64,000 bases of DNA from contig JAYXKI010000011.1 of assembly GCA_037892935.1 (NCBI GenBank), positions 1,302,001 to 1,366,000 on the forward strand. The letters run 5' to 3'. The notes under the pieces are model-generated. The model saw only the letters and a program-made list of their open reading frames with translations. It was not told the origin of the DNA and did no database searches. The first letter of the stretch is position 1; each line of letters begins with the position of its first letter. A program made the translations under genes and the position numbers. This DNA comes from Phlebopus portentosus (lineage: Eukaryota; Basidiomycota; Agaricomycetes; Boletales; Boletinellaceae). Positions 19,704 through 28,599 of this stretch are shown in pieces.

Positions 19704-21463
19704 GGCGCCGACGATTCTCAGCGCAGCAGCAGCAGCGGCAGCGACAGCGACAGCAGCAGCAACAACAGCAGGGAGGGGTCGGAGGCTCCCTCCGACCAGA
19801 TGGAGGTGGACGCCGGGGCGGCGACGGGGGCTCCTGCCGCGGGCGGGATGTCGCGGGCCCCCAGCGGGCAAGAGGTCCCGCCGGAGTCGCAGGGGGAGAC
19901 GGAGGAGGAGGGTGGGGGGGGGGGGGGGGAGGGGGGGAGAACTGGACGCGGCCGTGTGGGCGGCCATTACGGCGGTGAGGGGGTGGATCGAGCGGGCCCG
20001 AAACGATGAGGGGCCCGCTGCCGATGAGCTCGATGGGCTCTTGGTAAATTTGCGTTCCCTTGATAATAACCGTGTGAGCTGACGATCTGGTTTACTTTTT
20101 CAGAAGGGGCTTGGGGAGCGCTTCCCCGCGCTATCCGACGACGCGAGGGCTGAAAAGCCCGAATATTATTGCGCGGGGAGGTGGTTGGTGAACCGGGCGA
20201 CGGTGGTGCGGATGGCCGCCGGGGAGGCTAAGGACGCCGCCGAGGCGTTGGACAAGGCCGCCCAGTCGGAGGTGAATCGCCTCCGACGCGTCGCGGAGAG
20301 GCTGGCCGAGCGCCGGGAGGAGGAGGCTCGTGAGGAGGCGAAGCGGAGCGCGGCGAAGGTGGCCGAGGAGGCGAAAGCCTCCTTCCTCAAGACGCTCGCC
20401 ACCCTGCGAGTTGGGGGCCCGGAGGTCGTCGAGGCCTTCTGTAGGTCCTCAGGGCGCGATGAGGCGGGGAACCTGGTAAGTCGTTGTCTTGAATCTTGTT
20501 TTTTACTGTCTCTGATAATATCTTCTTAGGTCGCGGCGCCTAAAACGAGCACCAAAGCGAAGGTGCAGGCGCGTCCCGCGGCCAGGCCGGCGACGGGAAA
20601 GACGATTACTCTTCCTGGGTCGTCGATCCCTGGTCTTGAGGTGGCGGGTTCGTCCAGCGAGACGCTCAAGGGGGAGAGTGGTCGAGTGACGCGAGGGGGA
20701 CGCTCGGGGACGGTCACGGGAAAGACCATTACTCTTGAGGTTGAGTCTGATGAGGGGTCAACGCGAGCGAAAAGGTCGAGTGGAAAGGAGGTATATGTCG
20801 ATGTGTGTTTTATGTCCTGGATCTTATTCTTCACTGACATGTTTCGTTTCTAGGTGCCTCCCCTTCCGAAGCGCGTACGTGAGCCGGTGGTCGAGCCGCC
20901 GGCGAAACGAGCAAGAGCGCCGGGAGCGGCGGCCTCGGGTGGGGGCAGGGCGAAAGAGGAGGCGACAGGAAGACGGGACGGGGCGGTGAGTGCTGTCTTG
21001 AATTTTGTTCTCGACACTCTCTGACTATAATATTCAGAGAGAGGAGGGGGGTTGGGAGTTCGAGAGGGTCGGGCGGCTCCCCAGGGGTCAGAGCCGCCGC
21101 CTCCTCGAGTTCGTGTCGCCGGGGTGCGAGCGGTGCATCGGGCGTGGGGAGGTGTGCACGAGGCGCCCGCCGGCGCTCCTGTGCCAGGCGTGCCGGGTAT
21201 CGCACGGTCGGTGCGATATCTTGGAGTCGGACGTGACCTTCCTGGTGCAGCAGGAGGTCCTCGCTCTCCGCCGGCAGCTGGAGGGGATGGAGTCGACGTT
21301 GGCGGGAGAGAGTGCGGGTGGGGGGTGGAGGAAAAGGCCCAGGGTGAACGCCGTGGATAGGCGGCGAGCCAAACGACGCAAACGGCGTCGGCTCGCGGTC
21401 TTCGGCGACCATGAAGCGCCCTTGGGCCGAAAAAAAATATTAAAAAAAATAGGAAAAATATAA
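19702..21463 (+). CDS. Antisense five-exon gene with Zn2Cys6-like cysteine array
   Basis: Model: join(19702..20043, 20104..20475, 20530..20790, 20854..20985, 21038..21463), about 510 residues. All four introns are 52-63 nt, begin GTAAAT/GTAAGT/GTATAT/GTGAGT, contain CTGAY branch points, end AG and are phase 0. Exon 2 encodes a long Ala/Glu/Arg-rich helix; exons 3-4 are basic and Ser/Gly-rich with PPAKRARAPG. Exon 5 encodes C-x2-C-x6-C-x8-C-x2-C-x6-C (CERCIGRGEVC then CQACRVSHGRC), the spacing of Gal4-type zinc clusters, followed by a heptad-like helix (FLVQQEVLALRRQLEGM) and an RRRAKRRKRRR tail resembling a nuclear signal. It lies opposite to gag-pol, convergent with pol. Inferred role: nuclear DNA- or RNA-binding regulator; unproven. 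Residues about 8-80 of exon 1 read in a shifted frame relative to E1. Confidence 0.72.
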
Positions 21464-21800
21464 AAGTACAAAAATATTGTATTTTTCTTTTTCTTGTGTA
21501 CTATAGTGGCTTGTAATAACAAGCCGAATGTTTTTCTTGTGAGGATGGTTCTTTGTGAGATCAGGGAATGTAAGATTGAGATGGGCTGGAGTGAAATAGG
21601 GAGGATAGGCGCCCTAAAAATAGCGCCGGGGCCGAAAGAATGACTTGAGTAAGGTGAAAATGTGGGAGGGGGTGACTCGGCGTCTCGCCGCAGTCGTTTG
21701 GGTGATGATTGGAGAGAGTGAAGATAGCGGCGGGTCCGAATAGGTGACTTAGGGAATGTGTATATAAGGGAGAGGGTGATTATGAGGCTTCGGCGGATCT
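21464..21800. other. Convergent 3' spacer between antisense gene and pol
   Basis: AT-rich just after the antisense gene stop (poly-A runs at 21430-21470, TTGTATTTTTCTTTTTC). It contains the palindrome GGCTTGTAATAACAAGCC (about 21509-21526), a possible hairpin. It probably holds 3' ends of both transcripts. The E1 counterpart is 33800-34187. Confidence 0.5.
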
Positions 21801-24800
21801 TCATAAGTTGGATTCGGCGTCTAGGTCATCCGCCGCGGTCTCTTGTGCTAGGTTGTCGAGTTCCGGCGTGGATTTCTGAGTGAGGTCTTCGACTGAGTCG
21901 ATGATTCGAGTGCGTGCGTGGTAGGGGATAACTCTGAATGCTGCGTAACGAAGTGCTGAAATGGCGCCGTTTGCTTCGGCGAGAACGTAGGATCCTCCTT
22001 TGGTTCGCCGCACGACAATCATGGGCCCTAGGTACTTCAGCTTTGTCTTCCTGTTCAGCTCGTTTTCGATCTGGGAGTTCCGGACCAGCACAAGTGAGCC
22101 GGGGGCGAAATTGTAATCTTTAATTGTTGCGGCGTGGGTTTTCTCGAAGTCCTGTATGGATTTGAAACGCCCCTGGATGACGGATTCCTTGACTCGTTGG
22201 AGGTCCTCGGGACGTTTCTGGAGTGCCCTTGCTCTCGCCGCGATGAGTTGTGCGTCGGACATCTTGGAGGTGACCGCCGGCGAGATGTACGTCTGTTCGG
22301 CGAGGTCGAAGGGGAGTACTGGTTCGACGCCGTGGGCCATAAAGTATGGGCTATAGCCTGTGCGGCGTTGAATCGTGATTCGTTCGGCCCAAATGGCGTG
22401 GTATATATGCTGGGACCACTTGTCTGGGCTTGAGTCGGCGAGCTTCATTAGGGTTTCTCTAAGGTCCCGGTGTCGCCGCTCAATGATTCCGTTGGCTCTT
22501 GAGTTGTACGGCGAGATTCGAATGTGCTGGACATTGTATTTGGCGAGAAGGCGGGGTAGGTCCTTGGAGAATGAGGCGCCGTTGTCGGTTACGATCTCCT
22601 CGACTCGTCCCCATCTTGACAAGATATCTTCAAAAACGAAGCGTGCTATCGAGGCGGCGTTATCTTTGCGCAGCGTTCGGAATTCGGGGTATCCGGTGAG
22701 GGAGTCTCGGGCCTGAATGATATACTTGAATCCGCCGGAGGGCGGCATTAACATGATGTCTATATGCACCCTGGAGAATAGCGGCGCGGGCGTCGGGCTT
22801 TGCGGCGTGGTATATATTTTCGTAAACTGCCTCGTTTGGCATTGGTGGCAGGTTCTGATATACCATTTGATGTCCTGATGCATTCCTGGCCACCAGAATC
22901 GGTCTTGAATCGTTGTTCTGACAGAGAAGAAGCCTTTGTGGCCGAGTTCGTCGTGGGCAGTTCTGATAATGGAAATTCGGCGTTCCGGCGGAATAACGAG
23001 TGCGGCGTGACCTTTGTCGTTCTTTCTGTAGAGTTCGCCGTGCTGTAGGAAGAAACGAGTGGCTCGGCGTACGAACTGTTTGAATTGGGCGTCTGAAAAA
23101 TCGGCGGGGCGGGATGGGGCGGCGAGAAATTTCTTGATACAATCGAGGTCTTTGAATCCTTTTTGTGAGGCTTTGTGATCGGGGAGTTGTACGGGTTCGC
23201 TGTTTGGGGTATAGGCCGTGTCGGAAAGGTCTTGGTTTAGGAAGGAGTATTGATGGTCGATCCATTCTTCGAAGCCTTCGTCTCGCGGCGGATCGGTTTG
23301 TGCGGCGCCGCGGCGTGATAGGCCGTCTGGGCCGAGGTGTTTGGGCGCCGGCGTATGAATGATCGTGAAATTGAAAAGTAAGATGCCGGCGATCCATCTA
23401 TTGATAGTGGCGTTGGGTTGGAGGTCTGGGTTGTTAATCATGCCTTTAATATAGCTGGCGTCGACTTCGACGAAAAAGTGATCGATGCCGACAAGGTATA
23501 TGCGCGCCTCATATAGAGCTCTGAAGAGGCCGAAGAGTTCTAGCTTCGCCTGGGAGTAGTTTCGTTCTCTGTTGTTCCAAGTTCCGGACATGAAACGGGA
23601 TGGGACCCTTTCGCCGTTTTCGCCGAGCTGTAACAAGATGGCGCCGTAGCCATGAACGGAGGAGTCTACACAGAAATGAACAGGTTGTCCTGACTCGTAG
23701 TCAATAGAACGAATGGCGCCGGAGGATGCTACGGCGTGTTTTAGTAGATCCATAGATCGGCGGGCGTCTTCGTCGAATAGGAAGGGCTGGTCTTTGCAGA
23801 GTAGTTTGTTGAGACCGGCGGATAGTCTGGCGTAGTTCTTCACGAAGTGTCTAAGGACGCCGGCCGTACCTAAGAATGCCCGAACATTGTGGACATCCCG
23901 CGGCGGAGGCCAATCCATTATCGCCTTGACCCTGGATGCGTCTGGGACTCGGCCGGCGTAATTACAGGTGTGTCCTACAATGACTGCTTCTGGTGCGGCG
24001 ATGATGAGTTTCTTACCCGAGACAGTGGCGCCGACTACTTTGAGGCGTTGGAGGACGCGGTTGACGTCGTTGAGATGTTCCCAGATGAAGCGGCGGATGT
24101 TCGGGTTCCCCGGAATGGTTTCGTAGTTTCCGGCGGCGAGCTCGTATCGGGATTTAGGCCCTTTTACAGGAATATCGTCGATGTATGGGATACAGACGTG
24201 GGGTATTTCATCTTTGAGTACGAAGGTGACGTCGGCGTGCATAATTTGTTGCGAGTTGGTGTATCCCATAGGAATCGACGTGAGGCGAAACGCGCCGAGA
24301 GGTGTTTGGAATGTTGTGAGGTCGCGGGATCGTACGTCGAGCTTTCTCTGGTCGAAGGCGACGAATAGATCGAGTGTGGTGTAGCAGGCATGGCCGCCGA
24401 AGGTCTCGGCGATGTGTTCTGTGGGGTAAGGGACGGAGGGGTCGCGTATGGAGACTTTGTTGAGTGGCTGGAGGTCGTGTACAAGTCGAAGGGATTTTCC
24501 ATCCTTTTTAACGACGCAGAACCATCGGGAGCGGTAAGAGGAATTGGACGGCTCGTAGACGCCGGAGTTAATTTTGTCTTTGATTATGCGAACCACTTCG
24601 TTGAAGATCCCCGGCGGAATAGGGATGTTTTTCATTACCCACGGCGTATGGTCGACAGTAGGAATTAGAACCGGCGCGAAGTATTGATAGTCGAGGGAGC
24701 CCTTTTCTGTTTCGTCCCAAGCTAGGCCGTCTTCATGTTGTAGAAGGGTCCAGTAGGCGAGGTTCTTTTCTTCCTCACTGAGGAAGCCAGTTGGGTCGAT

Positions 24801-25286
24801 GTCTAGGGCGTCGAAGCGCTCTTGTGTAAAGCGGCGTCCTGGAATGAACTCCGGCGGATCGATAGGGAGCTTCGGTAGATCTGTGAGCGGCTGCGGGTGT
24901 GATTTGCGTATGATGCGGTAGTCCTCTGGAAGGGTCGCCGATATAGGTTTGGTTCGTTGGGCGACCTTTTTGTACTTGTAGGCGTGCCCGGCCGGTTGAG
25001 CGGCCGTGGTATTAAGAGTGCTGTTGGAGCGGGGTATTCGGTTGCGTACGGGGAGTGATTCATCATCGAAAATAGAGTTAATGAAGAAGGCTGGATGTTT
25101 TTGGGCTTTGTTCTGGGCTGTGAAACCCTTTTCGGCGGATCGATCAGAAAATGAGGTGGAGATATCTATGGTGCGGGGACTGAAGGCGATATTTACAGTC
25201 GCCGGGCCGTGATGGAGGACATATGCGTCGGGTATGGTTGGGGGTATACGCCGCATATGTTCCGGCGGACGCCGCTGGGACGTCAT
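21801..25286 (-). CDS. pol: Pol of E2: reverse transcriptase, RNase H, integrase
   Basis: An intact 1161-residue ORF. RT spans about residues 215-420, with the catalytic YIDD at 368-371 in IPYIDDIPVKGP (Ty3/gypsy RTs more often have YLDD/YVDD). RNase H follows, with FCVDSS (Asp 541) and a later DASY motif. Integrase has an H-x-H...C-x2-C zinc domain (HDELGHKG...CHQC), then the D,D,E core at Asp 843, Asp 901 and Glu 936, and a C-terminal GPY/F-like stretch (YLGPMIVVRRTKGGSYVL). I see no chromodomain. There is no protease here: it is in the gag ORF. The start ATG overlaps the gag stop in ATGA (25283-25286), pointing to reinitiation or a frame change for expression. Confidence 0.93.
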   Translation of the reverse strand: MTSQRRPPEHMRRIPPTIPDAYVLHHGPATVNIAFSPRTIDISTSFSDRSAEKGFTAQNKAQKHPAFFINSIFDDESLPVRNRIPRSNSTLNTTAAQPAGHAYKYKKVAQRTKPISATLPEDYRIIRKSHPQPLTDLPKLPIDPPEFIPGRRFTQERFDALDIDPTGFLSEEEKNLAYWTLLQHEDGLAWDETEKGSLDYQYFAPVLIPTVDHTPWVMKNIPIPPGIFNEVVRIIKDKINSGVYEPSNSSYRSRWFCVVKKDGKSLRLVHDLQPLNKVSIRDPSVPYPTEHIAETFGGHACYTTLDLFVAFDQRKLDVRSRDLTTFQTPLGAFRLTSIPMGYTNSQQIMHADVTFVLKDEIPHVCIPYIDDIPVKGPKSRYELAAGNYETIPGNPNIRRFIWEHLNDVNRVLQRLKVVGATVSGKKLIIAAPEAVIVGHTCNYAGRVPDASRVKAIMDWPPPRDVHNVRAFLGTAGVLRHFVKNYARLSAGLNKLLCKDQPFLFDEDARRSMDLLKHAVASSGAIRSIDYESGQPVHFCVDSSVHGYGAILLQLGENGERVPSRFMSGTWNNRERNYSQAKLELFGLFRALYEARIYLVGIDHFFVEVDASYIKGMINNPDLQPNATINRWIAGILLFNFTIIHTPAPKHLGPDGLSRRGAAQTDPPRDEGFEEWIDHQYSFLNQDLSDTAYTPNSEPVQLPDHKASQKGFKDLDCIKKFLAAPSRPADFSDAQFKQFVRRATRFFLQHGELYRKNDKGHAALVIPPERRISIIRTAHDELGHKGFFSVRTTIQDRFWWPGMHQDIKWYIRTCHQCQTRQFTKIYTTPQSPTPAPLFSRVHIDIMLMPPSGGFKYIIQARDSLTGYPEFRTLRKDNAASIARFVFEDILSRWGRVEEIVTDNGASFSKDLPRLLAKYNVQHIRISPYNSRANGIIERRHRDLRETLMKLADSSPDKWSQHIYHAIWAERITIQRRTGYSPYFMAHGVEPVLPFDLAEQTYISPAVTSKMSDAQLIAARARALQKRPEDLQRVKESVIQGRFKSIQDFEKTHAATIKDYNFAPGSLVLVRNSQIENELNRKTKLKYLGPMIVVRRTKGGSYVLAEANGAISALRYAAFRVIPYHARTRIIDSVEDLTQKSTPELDNLAQETAADDLDAESNL

Positions 25287-27742
25287 TGTCTAGGGGGGCG
25301 CTGTTTTTCTGTCCCGGCGCCGCGCTGAATCGTCGGGATCGACATGGTTTCGTTCGTATCGGGATGAGTAAGGTATAGCATCTGTTCGCCGTCGGCCTCG
25401 TCTATGACCTGCGCCCTAGTGTGTACGAAAAACGGCCGGCCTAATAGTAACTGAAAGGGGGCCTTTTCGACGACCTGGACTTGGACAACAATAGAGAAGG
25501 CGCCTATGGTGAGTCTGACGCGAGGGATGAGTCCCGCCGAGCGTGAGGTTTGTCTGTCGGCGGTTTCTACTGTGATTGCTTGGCTCATTATCGTCGGGGA
25601 CCCGAGGTCCTTCCATACCTCTTTTGGCACGGCGATAAATGTCGACCCCGAGTCGAGCAAAGCTTTTACTTCGAATTTATCATCGAGCCAGACCTCGATT
25701 TCGCGGAGGGGAATGTTCGGCGGGGCGACGGAAGGATCTTCGTCGCCGAAGTTAACCGGCGAGGTGGGCCTCGGGATCGAGGCGTACATTGCCATCTCGT
25801 GATCAGGATTTTCCCTAATTAGTTCTCGGCGCCCCGTGACGAATTCTTTACACTTCTTTCTGATTTCGGGAGAGGCGGCGAGCAGGCTTCGGATCGGCAG
25901 GGTGACTTCCGAGTCCAGAATCTTGTCGAAAACGTTCGATACCGCGGCGTCATCGTATGCTGGTACGGTGGTTCGGTATTGTGGCTTCGGATCCGCCGCG
26001 TCGTCCCTGTGCGGCGCCGAGGGCGTCGGCGGCGGGGCCGGGCGTTGTCCGGGTGGTTTCCCCTTCTTGCTGTTATCTCCCCATTTCGGGTTGGGGTCTC
26101 GAGGCGGCTTTCTGGTGGGGATTTCGATTCCGTCGAAAACTTCTCTGGGGCCTGGCCGTCTTCCGGCGGCGGCGAAGGCATTCTGCGGTTGTTCGGTGGA
26201 TTCTTCTTGTTCAAAAAGGAGCGCGACTCCGTCGCAGGCATCGTCGTCTGGGGGGTCTTCTGGGGTGATAGCCTCGAAGTAGTTCGATTCCTGGATTCGC
26301 GGCGGCAGGCCGTTCGGCGGATTTGTATTGTAGGCTAAGGGAGGCGGTGCCCGGTTGAGGCCCTGGTACATAGATTCCTGTGATGGAGGGTGTGACTGAT
26401 ACATGGATTGTTGAGTCGGCGGTTGTCCCTGATATGTGGGATCCTGCCTCGGCGGAGCGATCCTTGGCGGCGTGTTGGATACGGGCTGAATGGGGAGCTG
26501 GACGCCAACTGGTGCGTAGTTTGGATTCTCTATGAAGAGCTTATTAATCCTGTCCAGTACTGACATCCCCGGTTCTCCCTGAGGAAGTCGGCCATTGGAG
26601 GGGTACAAGTACCCTTTGGCGTCGGCGAGCATGATTCCCCTCTGGATCAGGGAGATCTTGGTGGGACAGTCGCGGGTAGAGTGCGTTACACTGGCGCATA
26701 CGGCGCATTTTCCGTTAAATCTGGCTTGTCGGGGCTGCGGCGGGGCTCCTGCGGTTGGCGGCGGAGCGCGGCGGTTTGACTTCTCGGTGGCTTCACGGAG
26801 GGCGCGCATTTCCTGGATTAGGAGGGACACCCACGGTTCTTCTTGCTTGACCTGGGGTTGGTTGATGACTCCGTAGGCCAGAGCACCGGGCTGCGGCGGC
26901 GGCGTGTACGTCGTAACTTGTGTATAGGTGGGCATGGCCGCTGTCGCCGCATACATCAGTGGTTGGTCGGCGGTTGTGAGGCGACCGCCGGTTAGGATGC
27001 GTTCTAGTTCTCTTACAACTGTGTCGATGTCCCAGGGCACGCCGGTAGGGTGGTCGTGCTTGACAAACCGCAAATTAAGATCCAGCTCTCTGTTTAGCGT
27101 CGGGTGGAGGCCTTCTCTGAACATACGCTTCTGTTCGAACTCTGATAGCATGCCGGCGTCGATAAGATACGAGGAGACGGTGATAAAGTTCCTATGGTAT
27201 TCGCCGAGGGCGGCGGTGTTCAGCATAATTTGGTTGCGGCTTATGTTAATAAGGTTGTGGAGGTCGCCGAGTGTGTACTGGGTCGTAGCGTTTGGGTAGT
27301 ACTTTAGGATAGCGTCTTTGAATGCCATAAAGTCGTTTCCTCTCGTTTCGGGCCTTTTGCACCATAGCTGATCGTCTTTAGCGTCGGCGTAGCATCTTGC
27401 CCAAGCGATCATTTGTGCATCTGTTAGGCCGGCGCTTCGTCCAAATAGCCGGACTCTGTTAAAGAAGATGGGGATTTCCACGGGGTCGCCGGAGGCGTTG
27501 AACTTCGGCGCGCGGCGGTCTCCCGGGTAGGGCATTGTAGCTCCTGGCACTGGTGGGTTGGGACCACTTAATGGATGGGTATCTGGGTCACTGAGGTCTG
27601 GGAGAGGGGGAAAGGCGCCCGCGGGGGTTGGTGCTGGTGCGGCATAGGCTGGTGCGGCGGGGGACGGCTGTTGGGGGGGCGGCGGGGTCGATCCTGAGGC
27701 TGCGGGGGGCGCGGCGGGAATGCCGGTATGGGTGCTGGTCAT
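25283..27742 (-). CDS. gag: Gag-protease of E2
   Basis: An 819-residue ORF: a proline/alanine-rich N-terminus, capsid-like region (about 80-260, with FFNRVRLFGRSAG and FEQKRMFREGL), glutamine-rich linker, a C-x2-C-x4-H-x4-C zinc knuckle starting at Cys 346, an acidic/proline-rich segment, and an aspartic protease at the C-terminus (LLDSGSTFIAVP with Asp 697; LLGRPFF about residue 770). Fusing protease to Gag rather than to RT is unusual for Ty3/gypsy. ATG 27742 is used because the frame upstream is broken in E2 (G-tract deletion near 28015), whereas in E1 the frame continues 285 codons upstream. Confidence 0.9.
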   Translation of the reverse strand: MTSTHTGIPAAPPAASGSTPPPPQQPSPAAPAYAAPAPTPAGAFPPLPDLSDPDTHPLSGPNPPVPGATMPYPGDRRAPKFNASGDPVEIPIFFNRVRLFGRSAGLTDAQMIAWARCYADAKDDQLWCKRPETRGNDFMAFKDAILKYYPNATTQYTLGDLHNLINISRNQIMLNTAALGEYHRNFITVSSYLIDAGMLSEFEQKRMFREGLHPTLNRELDLNLRFVKHDHPTGVPWDIDTVVRELERILTGGRLTTADQPLMYAATAAMPTYTQVTTYTPPPQPGALAYGVINQPQVKQEEPWVSLLIQEMRALREATEKSNRRAPPPTAGAPPQPRQARFNGKCAVCASVTHSTRDCPTKISLIQRGIMLADAKGYLYPSNGRLPQGEPGMSVLDRINKLFIENPNYAPVGVQLPIQPVSNTPPRIAPPRQDPTYQGQPPTQQSMYQSHPPSQESMYQGLNRAPPPLAYNTNPPNGLPPRIQESNYFEAITPEDPPDDDACDGVALLFEQEESTEQPQNAFAAAGRRPGPREVFDGIEIPTRKPPRDPNPKWGDNSKKGKPPGQRPAPPPTPSAPHRDDAADPKPQYRTTVPAYDDAAVSNVFDKILDSEVTLPIRSLLAASPEIRKKCKEFVTGRRELIRENPDHEMAMYASIPRPTSPVNFGDEDPSVAPPNIPLREIEVWLDDKFEVKALLDSGSTFIAVPKEVWKDLGSPTIMSQAITVETADRQTSRSAGLIPRVRLTIGAFSIVVQVQVVEKAPFQLLLGRPFFVHTRAQVIDEADGEQMLYLTHPDTNETMSIPTIQRGAGTEKQRPPRQ

Positions 27743-28599
27743 TGTTGGTATCGAGGCCGTCTTAGGAGGTGTACTGGGGGTGGGTGGTTGGGCGTTGTCA
27801 ATTGGGGAGAGCCGCGGCCTCTGAGCTGGTGTCAGCGGCGTAAGAGGGGGGGGTGGGGAGAGCCTCGCCGATCGCTCTTCTTCGACGGGGGATAGTGGAG
27901 AGTCGGGGGTGATTGCGTGGCCGTGTACGAGGGAGTCGGGGACGTAAAGGTCGTCGTCCTCCTGTTCTTCTGTGGCGGAGTATAACTGTAGGCCGGTGCG
28001 GCGGTGGAGATCTGGGGGTTGTCTATGTCGGAGAAGAGGTCGGTTTCGATGGGGCCGGTGGCTGGAGGTTCCTGGAGGGATATTGACAGGTCCTCGATGC
28101 CGCCGGGGACACGAACGTGAGTACTGGGGCGAATTTCGGATTCGCGGAGGTCTTTAGGAACGTGGATGAAACGAGGGGGAATTATAGGCGATATAGGGTG
28201 TGCGGCGGCGGTGCTTGCGCTTTCGCCAGGCGGTGGGTTGCGTGTAAAAGGAGTGATAGATGCTCTTCTGGGACGCCGGGTGGGTGGGTCGTCTGCGGCG
28301 ATGGAGGCGCGTCGACGGTTCGGCGCGGACGGAGATCTGGGTGCGGTGGGACGGGGTTCTTCTGTTCGGCCTCTTGTAAAGAGTGTGGAATAATGGTATG
28401 GTTGGCCGGCGGTTGTGGCTGAGGCTGTTTGACTGTTTTCCGCCCTTCTTTGCAGCCTTAGTGAGTATCGCGTGCCCTTGGAAGGGCCTGAGATCGGTTG
28501 GAACGACACCTTTTTACCTCCCTCGCGGTGGGCTCCAAAATGTAGGCTATCAGACTCTCCTAGACAGGGACAAAGGCGGCGGCGGCGGCGTTCGACCAC
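27743..28599 (-). pseudogene. N-terminal Gag extension of E2, frameshifted
   Basis: A 255-codon frame starting MVERRRRR inside the 5' LTR (28599) and crossing the LTR end and primer-binding site. It matches the first part of the 1104-codon E1 Gag. E2 has five G where E1 has six near 28013-28017, which throws the rest out of frame. If Gag starts at 27742 this lesion is harmless. Confidence 0.65.
28517..28540 (-). promoter_or_regulatory. Primer-binding site of E2
   Basis: On the minus strand the 5' LTR is followed by TTTTGGAGCCCACCGCGAGG. E1 (40900-40923) has TTTTGGAGCCCACGGCGAGG and the gag-only element has the same with one inserted A. Sharing across three elements with different LTRs supports its role as the tRNA-complementary site. 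Confidence 0.6.

Noticed and set aside
20831..21804. Minus-strand frames of 193 and 238 codons opposite the antisense gene
   Set aside because: Shadows of exons 4-5; they differ in frame between E1 and E2 and have no domain-like composition.
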